Shown here: piece by piece, positions 38,651 to 47,178 of the stretch
Layout: each line of letters starts with the position of its first letter
Position numbering within the stretch: position 1 is the first letter of the stretch
NCBI RefSeq assembly: GCF_015209505.1
Contig: NZ_JADEYC010000032.1
Span: 1 to 64,000, forward strand
Source of the DNA: Saccharopolyspora montiporae
GTDB taxonomy: Bacteria; Actinomycetota; Actinomycetes; Mycobacteriales; Pseudonocardiaceae
Direction: 5' to 3'
Length of the DNA: 64,000 nucleotides
The notes under the pieces: generated by a model
Told to the model about the DNA's origin: nothing
The model's input: the letters and a program-made list of their open reading frames with translations, nothing else
The model's database searches: none
Position numbers and translations under genes: made by a program

Positions 38651-39045
38651 GGGCGTCGCTGAAGAGGAGGTGCAAGGTGCTCGCGTTGCGCTGGTTGTCC
38701 GCGCCCGCGGCGCTGATCGCCTGCGCGACGGGGTAGCCGCGCAGACCGACCTCGGTCGGTCGACCGGCGGAGGTGATCGTGTAGACCTCGCGGATGGGGT
38801 AGGTGTGCAGGGCTGCTGCCCGGCCGGCCAGCACGTTGGCCGCGGGGCCGGTGCGGAGAGCGCCCAGCACGCCTCCGTCGATCTACCCGAGGTAGGTCTC
38901 GTCGCTCGGCCAGCGGGACCGCACGGCGCGGTCCGACGACCGACGGTGTGCGCTGGAGGGGTCCGGATTCGGGGCCGGCCTGGTAGCTTGGGTGTTGGCA
39001 CCTGCTGTGCCTCGCGCGGTCGATGACGAAGTGCTCGTCTGACAC
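38651..39045 (-). pseudogene. remnant of unidentified minus-strand gene
   Basis: A GTG at 39045 opens SDEHFVIDRARHSR. About 150 bases on, a different frame carries WPSDETYLG, then a stop, then IDGGVLGALRTGPAANVLAG, AALHTYPIREVYTITSAGRP and VAQAISAAGADNQRNASTLH, ending near 38651. The two parts look like one gene broken by a frameshift and a nonsense codon. The family is not recognised. Confidence 0.4.
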
Positions 39046-39170
39046 ATTCGCGGAGAGGACTGGCCTCGGTCAGGACACGTCCGCGGTGGAGATTGCGCAA
39101 CCGGCCCCGCTCGGGGGCGGTTGTGGTCACCATGCCGCGAATGCGGCGCGAGATGAAGGGTGGGTCAGGC

Positions 39171-39533
39171 GTGTCCACGATGAAGACGGACAAGACGACG
39201 AAGGACCTGCGAGCGGTCCTGGACAAGATCGCCGGGATGCCGGAACCGTACGCCACGATCGGTGCGCGGCTGCACGAGACGATCCTCAGCGCCGGTCCGA
39301 AGCTCAAACCGCGGATCTGGTACGGCATGCCGGGCTACGCCACCGGGCGCAGTGCCCCGGTGCTGGTGTTCTTCCGGCTGGACGATGGGGTGATGTCGTT
39401 CGGCCTGTCGGAGAAGGCGACGGTCGAACGCGAACCGGGCAGCACGCTGCGCCCGTCGGCCTGGTTCCTCGAAGAGATCGATGACGCCACGGAAGCAAGG
39501 GTCGCCGACCTGGTACGAACAGCCTTCCGCTAG
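39171..39533 (+). CDS. DUF1801 domain protein (YdhG-like)
   Basis: About 120 residues with the DUF1801 pattern: LDKIAGMPEPYATIGARLHETILSAGPKLKPRIWYGMPGYATG, then VLVFFRLDDGVMSFGLSEKA and the closing PSAWFLEEIDDATEARVADLVRTAF. The fold resembles a small ligand-binding SRPBCC-like or iron-chaperone-like domain; the function is unknown. GTG 39171 or ATG 39180 are plausible starts; neither has a strong ribosome binding site. It is the first intact gene after the broken region. Confidence 0.75.
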   Translation: MSTMKTDKTTKDLRAVLDKIAGMPEPYATIGARLHETILSAGPKLKPRIWYGMPGYATGRSAPVLVFFRLDDGVMSFGLSEKATVEREPGSTLRPSAWFLEEIDDATEARVADLVRTAFR

Positions 39534-39591
39534 CTGTTGCGGGTCGTGACGTTGTCGGCGCTGGGATGAGCGGGGTCGTGGTACGGGCGTA

Positions 39592-39642
39592 GAGGAGGCC
39601 TGCACCGCGTTGGCGAGCAGTGTCGCGCGGTGCGGCCTCCTC
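39592..39642. terminator. bidirectional hairpin, DUF1801 / SDR genes
   Basis: GAGGAGGC (39592-39599) and GCACCGCG (39602-39609) pair with CGCGGTGC (39626-39633) and GCCTCCTC (39635-39642), a 16-bp stem with a small internal bulge. It lies between convergent genes in the 204-base gap. Confidence 0.65.
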
Positions 39643-39737
39643 GGGTGCGGCGTCTCCGGGCGTTTGAGGTGGGGCGTCGGGTCCGCGAGCCATCGCGCGG
39701 GGCCCGCTCCGGCGATAGGCGCACCGTGCTGCGATCT

Positions 39738-40724
39738 TCACTGTGTGGGCATGTGTTCGTCGTACCAAGCGGCCGCGTCCTGAAGCGCTGTGTCGACGTC
39801 GCCCGGGTGATAGTCCAGCTGATCGCGTGCTTTCGTCCACTCCGAGGCTTGGGGCACCGACAGGTACCTTGCGAGTCCCGGATCCATGTCCGGGGGGCGG
39901 TGCGTGTATCGGGCTCCGAGTTGGCACAGCCGGCCGTAACCGAGCAGGACGCCACGTGACACCTTCACCGGACGCTTCGTCGCACCGACCAACTGGGCGA
40001 TTCGGGTGAACATCTCGGCGTAGCTCCGGTTGTGCCCGGTGAGGTTGTACCCCTCCCCGGCCCTTCCTCTCTCCGCGGCCGCAACCATGCCGTCCGCGAC
40101 GGCGCGGACATCGCAGAACGACGCGGTGCCGGGTGGAACGAAGGTGGTCTTGCCTGTTTGCATGCCGCGGATGACGCGTCCGAGTTGGAGGGTGTGGTCG
40201 AACGGACCGATCATGAATCCCGGGTAGACCACGACGACGTCGAGACCGTCGTCGACCCGGTTGAGAACTGCCGCCTCGCCGGCGGCCTTGGTGTCGGCGT
40301 AGTCGTAGCCGATGCCGCACAGGCTGCGCTCGCCTGCGCGTTCGGGCAGGGGACTCCCGTCGACGTTGTACCCGTGGACATCGACGGTGCTCGTGTGCAC
40401 AAACCGCCGGACCCCCGCCTTGAGCGAAGCATCAGCCAGTCGTGCCGCAGCATCGACGTTGACCTTGCGGCGTCGCTCGGTCAGCGCCGACCACGTCGAG
40501 GTGTCACCGGCGACGTGGAACACCCAGTCGCAGCCCTCCAGCAGGGTGCCGACCTGCGACGAGTCAAGCAGGTCCACGAGCCTGACCTCCAACGGGAGGT
40601 CGTCGAGATACCGAGTGGTCGACCCCGGTGCGCCGGTCGCGACCACGTCGTGTCCGGCGCCCAGCAGGCTGCGCACCAGGTTGCTTCCGACGAAGCCGGT
40701 GGCTCCGGTGACGAGACAGCGCAT
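39738..40724 (-). CDS. NAD-dependent epimerase/reductase (extended SDR)
   Basis: A 328-residue extended short-chain dehydrogenase. The Rossmann motif CLVTGATGFVGSNLVRSL binds NAD(P); the active site reads STVDVHG for the Ser region and IGYDYADTKAAGE for Tyr-x3-Lys. It resembles dihydroflavonol-4-reductase or 3-beta-hydroxysteroid dehydrogenase types that act on hydroxyl/keto groups of hydrophobic substrates. ATG 40724 lies a few bases from GTG 40727, which overlaps the monooxygenase stop; GGAGGG is upstream. It is the last gene of the ceramidase-monooxygenase-SDR operon and may reduce or oxidise their product (inference). Confidence 0.87.
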   Translation of the reverse strand: MRCLVTGATGFVGSNLVRSLLGAGHDVVATGAPGSTTRYLDDLPLEVRLVDLLDSSQVGTLLEGCDWVFHVAGDTSTWSALTERRRKVNVDAAARLADASLKAGVRRFVHTSTVDVHGYNVDGSPLPERAGERSLCGIGYDYADTKAAGEAAVLNRVDDGLDVVVVYPGFMIGPFDHTLQLGRVIRGMQTGKTTFVPPGTASFCDVRAVADGMVAAAERGRAGEGYNLTGHNRSYAEMFTRIAQLVGATKRPVKVSRGVLLGYGRLCQLGARYTHRPPDMDPGLARYLSVPQASEWTKARDQLDYHPGDVDTALQDAAAWYDEHMPTQ

Positions 40725-42178
40725 CACTGCATCCCTCCGGGCTCGTGACCGTGCTCGCCAACGGCCCGTTCCGGGCGGATGGCGTCGTAGTAGGAGTGGT
40801 CGAGATCCGGCCAGCCGAACCGGTTCCGCAACGTGCTGAGATACCTCTGGTAGGTGTGCGACTCGACGTAGTTCACGTGCCGTGGGCTGTCGATGTAGGC
40901 CATTCCGCCGCGCAGGTCGGGCCGGTCGTTCGCTTTGAGCTCCAGGAGCGCTTCGCGATGTTCGCCCGTCTCACGTGCCCGGATGTCCATGACGACCAGC
41001 TGTGCCATCTCGTCGAACCGCATGTACGCGGCGTCGGCGAACTCGATGAAGCCCAGCACGTAGAGGCTGTCGTGGTCCCGGTTGAACACGTTCAGGTAAA
41101 GCTGGGGGTGACCGGCTTTCCAGGTGAACAGGTCTTCGTCCAGGAACGGGATCTTGTACTCGTACCCGGTGCAGAGCAGCACGAGGTCGAGTTCCTCGAA
41201 CGTGTTGTCCGTGAAGACGACACCGGTCTCCGTGAAATGGCCGATGTCGGGCTTGGCGACGAGATCTCCATGGGAGAGGTGGTGCAGCACTTGTGTGTTC
41301 ATGATCGGGTGACTGCTGAGCACGTCGTGATCGGGTGCAGGCAGACCGAGACGCGTCAGGTCTCCGACGAGCGAGTCGATCAGCGTGTTCATGTCGCTGG
41401 ACAGACTCAGTCCCGCCGGTGGCTCCACGATCCCGTTGAGCACCGCGTCCGTCGGGATTCCTCCGATGTGCTTGGGGACGTAGCGGTATCCGCGGCGCAC
41501 CGAGAACAACGCGCGGGTCGCGTGCCGGGCCGCGTCGCTGGCGATGTCGACGCCAGAGTTGCCCGCGCCGACGATCATTACCCGCTTGCCGAGGAGCTCC
41601 TGGCCGCTGCGGAAGGTCACCGAATGTCGGATATCACCGCGAAACGTCTCTGTGCCGGCGAACTTCGGGACGTTCGGGTGCCACGTGACACCCGGCGCTG
41701 CGATGAGCCCGTCGTAGTCAAGGACGCGGTCGTCCGAAAGCCAGACCCGCCAGCGATTCTCGGGAAGCGGCTCTGCGTGCTCGACTGACGTGTTGAACGC
41801 AACGTTCTCGTAGAGTCCCCACCTGCGGCCGAACTCGCGGATGTAGTCACGGATCTGCCACCAGTTCGGGTAGTCCGGCAAGCTCGTCGGCATCGGCTCG
41901 CCGCAGAAGCCGCTGGTGTACGTCGAGCTGATGAAATGCGCGGACTCGTACATGGACGTGCCTGGGTTGTTCATGTCCCAGATTCCGCCGAAGTCGCTGT
42001 GCCGCTCGAACCAGTCGAACGGGACTCCTTCCTTGAGCAGAGCGCGAGCCATGACCATGCCGGCCGGACCACCACCGACGATCACGTACTTGCGGGTGTA
42101 GTCGACAGCGGGACGTACCGGCGCCGCATCGCTGCGCTTGCGGGACTGGCTGCCCCCGAACGTCGAATGGTTGGACAC
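40724..42178 (-). CDS. flavin-containing monooxygenase
   Basis: A 484-residue class B flavoprotein monooxygenase. The FAD motif is VIVGGGPAGMVMARALL, the NADP motif VMIVGAGNSGVDIASDAARH, and the signature between them is FRGDIRHSVTF. DLVLLCTGYEYKIPFL is the conserved ATG-like C-terminal motif. Such enzymes oxygenate N or S atoms or carry out Baeyer-Villiger reactions. It starts with GTG 42178, 27 bases after the ceramidase stop, and overlaps the SDR gene, so all three are co-transcribed. An amine such as sphingosine released by the ceramidase is a possible substrate (inference). Confidence 0.9.
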   Translation of the reverse strand: MSNHSTFGGSQSRKRSDAAPVRPAVDYTRKYVIVGGGPAGMVMARALLKEGVPFDWFERHSDFGGIWDMNNPGTSMYESAHFISSTYTSGFCGEPMPTSLPDYPNWWQIRDYIREFGRRWGLYENVAFNTSVEHAEPLPENRWRVWLSDDRVLDYDGLIAAPGVTWHPNVPKFAGTETFRGDIRHSVTFRSGQELLGKRVMIVGAGNSGVDIASDAARHATRALFSVRRGYRYVPKHIGGIPTDAVLNGIVEPPAGLSLSSDMNTLIDSLVGDLTRLGLPAPDHDVLSSHPIMNTQVLHHLSHGDLVAKPDIGHFTETGVVFTDNTFEELDLVLLCTGYEYKIPFLDEDLFTWKAGHPQLYLNVFNRDHDSLYVLGFIEFADAAYMRFDEMAQLVVMDIRARETGEHREALLELKANDRPDLRGGMAYIDSPRHVNYVESHTYQRYLSTLRNRFGWPDLDHSYYDAIRPERAVGEHGHEPGGMQ

Positions 42179-42205
42179 CGCGGATCCTCCTCCAGTGTGA
42201 TTCGG

Positions 42206-44281
42206 TCAGTCGACCTGGAACGTGCGGCTTGTTCCGGTGAACGAGGTCGGAGTTCCGCGTCGTGGCCTGGAGCGCCCCTGATAGGTGATGCGGTAGGTGC
42301 CGGCCCGGGCGTTCTCCGGGATGTCCCAGTTGGCGGTGAACGTCGATGTCCCAGGGCCGGTCTTGGACCACTGGAACGTGGTTGCCCAATCGCCGTCGTC
42401 CTGGACCCGACGCCAGCCCGTCGGCGTGTGCAGATCGACAGTGAGATACGTCGATCCCCGTTTGAGGTCGTTGTTCGGGTTCGCGCCGACGAAGGTGACC
42501 GCGACCCGTTGGCCGCGCATGTATGCGGCGTTGGGCTGCTGGAGCACATCACCGAACGCGCGTCCCGACGGGGCTGCGTCGTACCAGAGGTTCGGCGTTG
42601 CGATGATCAGCGAGCTGGTGTGATCGGGTGGTGTGATGGGAACTTTCGTCTCTTCACGGTCCACCATGGCGTGGGCCAGCGCTGCCATGTGTTGCTGGTA
42701 CGCCGGCAGGGTCCAGCGCCCGAACATCGTGTGCCCGGCTTCGTAGTCGCCCTTGTCGTACTCCTCCGGCGTGGTGACGTAGCCGGCGTAGTCATTGGCG
42801 TAGCCGGCGACCAGAACGTTTCTGAGCGGTGCGTCCACGATCCTTGCCACAGTGCGTCGCAGCCTCAGGCCCGCGACGATCGTGAACTCCTGCGGGACCG
42901 CCATCAGGTAGAGCTGGCCGAGGCGCACGAGCTGGATCGGCACGACATTCGGCGTCATGGCGAGGTCGCCGCTCGGAATGACGATGTCCTTGGGCGCCTG
43001 ACAGGCCTTGAGGGACGGGGATGCCGTGTAAAGCGCGGCACTGAGCAGGTTGAACACGGGGTTGTTGCCGCTGCCTTCGTCGATGAAGTCAACGCCCGGT
43101 CCGTCCTCCTTGGAACCGGCTACGAACCCGGTGCCGAGTGCGCCGCTGCAGGTCCGGTGTGTCTGCCGGTCGCCGGTGTAGGTGGGCGAGATCGTGGTGT
43201 TCGCCATGTCGACGAAGGTGAACCGGTAGTCGACGGGGCCCGTGATGTGGGTTAACGGCTGTTCGGCACTGTTCTTGGCCGTCTGGTACTGCCGCTGCCC
43301 GATGATCCGGGTGTTGGCGAAATGATCCTCCGTGGGACCGCTGCCGGGCTGAAGGTTCAAGTTGGGCGTCATGTCGCCGGCGTTCGTCTGGGCGAAAGCG
43401 GCGACGAACGAAGGACTCCCCGACGAGAGGTAGTCGACTTTCTTGACGTCGCGTTCCCAGTGGTATGCGGCGTACCCCTTGTTGTCGCCGGAGACGTGGG
43501 TGCCTTCCCGTGTCATCGACGTGCCGTGGGTGGGGAACCAGTTGATCGCGCCCACGGCGGTCCCGTTCCGGCTGAGCCGAAGCGTGGTCGACTGCGGGTC
43601 TATCGCGTCGGGGAAGAACGCGCGATCGGCAGCGGGGTTGAGGTCGAAGGCGTCCTTGGAACGGTTGGCGCTGGCGTCGTTGAGCGTGTCGATACCGAGG
43701 TCCAGCCGTCCGGGCGCGAGGTCCCGGTGCGCTGTTAAGACGGCTTCGTATATGCCGGACACGTTCGCCTCGAAGTTCTGGTCAACGTATCCGAAGTTGC
43801 CCAGGTTGTAGAGGTTGTGGTGCATGTACCCGCCTGGACCCGAGTGCGTGTGCGTGGCGGTCAGCAGGAAGTTGTCGCGGGTGTAGACGTCGCCGAGCTG
43901 ACGCTGCAGACGCTTGAGAACCTCCTCGCGGATGGCGTGGTCGATGTGGGCGATCTCCGCGATGGCGATGGCCACCCGCTTGCCCGACTCCCGGTCGACG
44001 ATCACGAACGCTCGTGCGCGCAATCGGGTGTGGAGGCCGTGGGTCTTGATCGTCGGTGCGGCGTAACCCGCCTTGTCCGAGCCCTCGGGCTCACCTGTGA
44101 TGTCGGCGACCGCACGCCCGACCAGGTAGGGAGCGGTGGTGGTTTCCTGACCGGCCGCCGCGGCTGCCGGCGTGTTCGTCGCGACCAGAGACGTTGCCGC
44201 CAACGCCGTCGCCAACATCGCGCGACGATCAAGCATCGGGCCCGATTGCACCGTTTCTCCACGACGCTGAGACGTGTCCAT
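42206..44281 (-). CDS. neutral/alkaline ceramidase, Tat-exported, Thr at nucleophile position
   Basis: A 691-residue secreted enzyme of the neutral ceramidase family. An N-terminal twin-arginine signal (LDRRAMLATALAATSLVA) is followed by YLVGRAVADITGEPEG. Metal ligands are visible in LLTATHTHSGPGGYMHH, NWFPTHGTSM, AVPQEFTIVAGLRLR and AGYANDYAGYVTTPEEY. The motif that carries the catalytic Ser in known enzymes (GDxSPN) here reads GDMTPN, with T305 in its place. The C-terminal immunoglobulin-like domain ends in FQVD. It would cleave ceramide to sphingosine and fatty acid if active. The first gene of the operon, divergent from a TetR regulator. Confidence 0.9.
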   Translation of the reverse strand: MDTSQRRGETVQSGPMLDRRAMLATALAATSLVATNTPAAAAAGQETTTAPYLVGRAVADITGEPEGSDKAGYAAPTIKTHGLHTRLRARAFVIVDRESGKRVAIAIAEIAHIDHAIREEVLKRLQRQLGDVYTRDNFLLTATHTHSGPGGYMHHNLYNLGNFGYVDQNFEANVSGIYEAVLTAHRDLAPGRLDLGIDTLNDASANRSKDAFDLNPAADRAFFPDAIDPQSTTLRLSRNGTAVGAINWFPTHGTSMTREGTHVSGDNKGYAAYHWERDVKKVDYLSSGSPSFVAAFAQTNAGDMTPNLNLQPGSGPTEDHFANTRIIGQRQYQTAKNSAEQPLTHITGPVDYRFTFVDMANTTISPTYTGDRQTHRTCSGALGTGFVAGSKEDGPGVDFIDEGSGNNPVFNLLSAALYTASPSLKACQAPKDIVIPSGDLAMTPNVVPIQLVRLGQLYLMAVPQEFTIVAGLRLRRTVARIVDAPLRNVLVAGYANDYAGYVTTPEEYDKGDYEAGHTMFGRWTLPAYQQHMAALAHAMVDREETKVPITPPDHTSSLIIATPNLWYDAAPSGRAFGDVLQQPNAAYMRGQRVAVTFVGANPNNDLKRGSTYLTVDLHTPTGWRRVQDDGDWATTFQWSKTGPGTSTFTANWDIPENARAGTYRITYQGRSRPRRGTPTSFTGTSRTFQVD

Positions 44282-44330
44282 GTGATTTACCTCGCTGATC
44301 GTGCCTGGGTGGGGGACCGTAACACAGATC

Positions 44331-44350
44331 TCGTTCGTTCGAACGAACGA
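44331..44350. promoter_or_regulatory. perfect 20-bp palindrome, candidate TetR operator
   Basis: The arm TCGTTCGTTC (44331-44340) is followed at once by its exact complement (44341-44350), with no spacer. It lies in the 239-base gap between the ceramidase operon (start 44281, minus) and the TetR gene (start 44521, plus), the classic place for a TetR operator that controls both directions. Each arm repeats TCGT twice. Confidence 0.8.
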
Positions 44351-44520
44351 CGAGCGGAGTCGGCAGGGAGATCAGCCTTCCCGTTGGGTTCCACGACGCC
44401 GGGCTACCGTTTGGGTGCACGACCCCTCGACCGTGCCGCGCCGATCCTGATCCGGCTTGCCGCCCAGCTACAGGACGTTGAGCAGTGGCACTACCGACGC
44501 CCAACCGCCCAGGAGCTCCC

Positions 44521-45093
44521 ATGAGCAGCGAAGCCCGCAGCCACATCCTGACCACGACGCTGGAACTCATCGGCGAGCTCGGTATCGGCGGCCTGAGCAA
44601 TCGCGTCGTCGCCAAGTCCGCAGGCGTCTCGCTGGGCACCTTGACCTACCATTTCTCCTCGCAGCAGGAGCTGCTCGGTGAGGCGCTGCAGACCTTCGTC
44701 GACGACGAGCTCGCCCGGTTGTCGTCCATCGCCGCAGCCTTCGAGGGATCGACGCTGAGCATCGCCGAGGCGCTCACCAGTGCGCGCGACGCCATTGAGA
44801 CACGCCCCAGCAGACAGGCCCAGATCGCTCAGCTTGAGCTGTACCTCAACGCGACCCGCGATGACGGTCTCCGCGACGCGGCGAACCGCTGCTACGCAGC
44901 CTACGACCGCGTTGCAGCCGCCGTTCTCCATGCGGCCGGTGTTCCCGAAGCACATCGAGTCGCTCCCCTGCTCGGAGCGCTGATCGACGGGCTCGAACTC
45001 CGTCGTCTGGCCGTTGCCGACCTCAGGGTCGACCTGGCCGAAGCACTCGCCAGCTTGGTGGCCGGGCTCGGCGCATCCACTGTCGCGGATTGA
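44521..45093 (+). CDS. TetR/AcrR family regulator of the ceramidase operon
   Basis: A 190-residue repressor. The N-terminal helix-turn-helix reads ILTTTLELIGELGIGGLSNRVVAKSAGVSLGTLTYHFSSQQELL, a good TetR signature, and the C-terminal ligand domain has YAAYDRVAAAVLHAAGVPEAHRVAPLLGALIDGLELRRL. It is transcribed away from the ceramidase operon, and a perfect palindrome lies between them. AGGAGC precedes ATG 44521. The inducer could be a lipid amine or fatty acid from ceramide (inference). Confidence 0.92.
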   Translation: MSSEARSHILTTTLELIGELGIGGLSNRVVAKSAGVSLGTLTYHFSSQQELLGEALQTFVDDELARLSSIAAAFEGSTLSIAEALTSARDAIETRPSRQAQIAQLELYLNATRDDGLRDAANRCYAAYDRVAAAVLHAAGVPEAHRVAPLLGALIDGLELRRLAVADLRVDLAEALASLVAGLGASTVAD

Positions 45094-45238
45094 CCGCACG
45101 GCGGTCGAACCGAACTGCCCAACCGTCCGCGTCGGATCCGGTGAGAGGGTGTTCGCGAGCGGGCGTTCGGCTCGCTGAAGTACGAACACCTCCACCGTCG
45201 CCAAGATCGCCGACGGCCAGGCACCGGCCGGGAACAGG

Positions 45239-47035
45239 TCAGGCCGTCGCTTCGGCCACCGCCCGGCCGGCTTGCCGCCCGGAGAACAAGCAGCCGCCGA
45301 GGAAGGTGCCTTCCAGCGCGCGGTAGCCGTGCAGCCCGCCGCCGCCGAAGCCCGACGCCTCCCCGGCGGCGTACAACCCGGGGATGGGGGCCGCCTGCTC
45401 GTCCAGGACGCGGCCGGACAGGTCGGTTTGCAGCCCGCCGAGCGTCTTCCGGGTCAGGATGTTCATCCGGATCGCGATCAGCGGGCCGGCATCCGGGTCG
45501 AGGATCTTGTGTAGCGGGGTGGTGCGCACGACGCTATCCCCGGAGTAGGCCAGCGAGTTGCGGATCCCCATGATCTGCTCGTCCTTCGTGAAGTCGTTGT
45601 CGACCTGGCGGTCGCGGCGCGTGATCTGGCGCTCCAGATCGGCGAGGTCGATCAGGTTCGAACCGGCCAACCGGTTCATCCCCGCCACCAGTCCCCGCAG
45701 ATCGGCGGCGGTGACGAAGTCCTCCCCGTGGTCCTGGAACGCCTTCACCGGCGGCGGCGTCGAGTGCACGGCCCTGCCCGCGATGTAGCCCGCCAGGTCC
45801 TTGGCCGTGAGCTCCGGGTTCTGCTCGGAGCCGGACAGCACGAACTCCTTGTCGATGATCTTCTGGTTCAGCACGAACCAGGAGTAGTCGTAGCCGGACT
45901 TCTGGATGAGGTCCAGCGTGCCGAGGGTGTCGTAGCTCGGGATGCCGGGACTCCGGAAGCGTTGGCCGCGTGCGTCGAACCACAGCGAGGACGGGGCAGC
46001 GAGCACCCGGATGCCGTGGTCGGGCCAGATCGGGCTGTGGTTGGCCAGACCTTCGGTGTAGTGCCACATCCGGTCGCGGTTGACCAGCCGCGCACCGGCC
46101 CGTTCGCCGATGCTCAGCATCCGCCCGTCCACGTGCGCCGGAACTCCGGTGATCATGTGCCGGGGCGGTGCGCCCAACCGGGCGGGCCAGTTCTGCCGGA
46201 CGAGTTCTTGGTTGCCGCCGATCCCGCCGGACGTGACGAGCACGGCCGGGGCGTGCAGTTCGAAATCAGCGACTCGGGCGCGGGAACTCGGTGTGCCGCG
46301 CGGCGCGTCGCTGGGTTCCAGGACACCGCCGCGCACCCCGTCGACGGCGCCGTTGGTCATGGTGAGCTCGTCGACCTGGTGCCGGAATTTGAACGTGATC
46401 AGGCCGCGTTCCGCGGCCTCGCGCACCCGCCGCTCGAACGGCTCCATCACTCCCGGGCCGGTGCCCAGCGTGATGTGGAACCGGGGCACCGAGTTCCCGG
46501 GGCCGTCGGCGAGCTGCCCCCCGCGTTCCGCCCAGCCGACGACCGGCACCCACCGCACACCCATCCCGTGCAGCCAGGACCGCTTCTCGGTGGCGGCGAA
46601 CTCCAGGTACGCCTCAGCCCAGCGGGCAGCCCAGTGGTCCTCGCCCTTCGGATGCCGCACACCGCGGTCGAAACCGGCGGTGCCGAACCAGTCGTCACGA
46701 GCCAGTTCCAGCGAATCGCGGATCCCGGCCACCCGCTGCTCCTCGGAGTCGACGAAGAACAACCCGCCGAGCGACCAGAACGCCTGCCCGCCGAGGCTGC
46801 CTTCGGGTTCCTGGTCCAGAAGCAGCACCCTGCGGCCCGCGTCGGCCAGCTCCGCACTGGCCACCAGCCCGGCGAGACCGGCGCCGATGACGATCACGTC
46901 CGCGTCGTCGCCACCGGAGGTGGTGGGCGGTGCGGCGGCTGCGGCGCCGGTGGGCCACGCTGCGGTCATCGCGGCGGCCCCGCCGGTGATGAGCGCCGAG
47001 CGGCGGCTGAACCGGCCGTTGTCACGAGAGTCCAT
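45239..47035 (-). CDS. Tat-exported FAD-binding dehydrogenase (ketosteroid-dehydrogenase-like)
   Basis: A 598-residue flavoprotein. The N-terminus GRFSRRSALITGGAAAMTAAW is a twin-arginine signal, then VIVIGAGLAGLVASAELADAG binds FAD. LLLDQEPEGSLGGQAFWSLGGLFFVD and the C-terminal GLYAAGEASGFGGGGLHGYRALEGTFLGGCLFSGR are typical of the FAD_binding_2 family near 3-ketosteroid delta-1-dehydrogenases. The latter motif resembles the one that holds FAD in those enzymes. The substrate is unknown. It is divergent from a PucR regulator 143 bases away, which probably controls it. Confidence 0.87.
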   Translation of the reverse strand: MDSRDNGRFSRRSALITGGAAAMTAAWPTGAAAAAPPTTSGGDDADVIVIGAGLAGLVASAELADAGRRVLLLDQEPEGSLGGQAFWSLGGLFFVDSEEQRVAGIRDSLELARDDWFGTAGFDRGVRHPKGEDHWAARWAEAYLEFAATEKRSWLHGMGVRWVPVVGWAERGGQLADGPGNSVPRFHITLGTGPGVMEPFERRVREAAERGLITFKFRHQVDELTMTNGAVDGVRGGVLEPSDAPRGTPSSRARVADFELHAPAVLVTSGGIGGNQELVRQNWPARLGAPPRHMITGVPAHVDGRMLSIGERAGARLVNRDRMWHYTEGLANHSPIWPDHGIRVLAAPSSLWFDARGQRFRSPGIPSYDTLGTLDLIQKSGYDYSWFVLNQKIIDKEFVLSGSEQNPELTAKDLAGYIAGRAVHSTPPPVKAFQDHGEDFVTAADLRGLVAGMNRLAGSNLIDLADLERQITRRDRQVDNDFTKDEQIMGIRNSLAYSGDSVVRTTPLHKILDPDAGPLIAIRMNILTRKTLGGLQTDLSGRVLDEQAAPIPGLYAAGEASGFGGGGLHGYRALEGTFLGGCLFSGRQAGRAVAEATA

Positions 47036-47178
47036 AAGCTTCTCCGGCCCTTCCGGGCGTGATCGACGACGATGATCGACAGCAAGTTACCCGCTGGTAA
47101 AGCAGTCGGGATACGATGCTGCACCCGCTGTGCGGGTCGTAGCGATGGTGAGTTCTCCAGCCCTGAGAGGTCGTCGTT

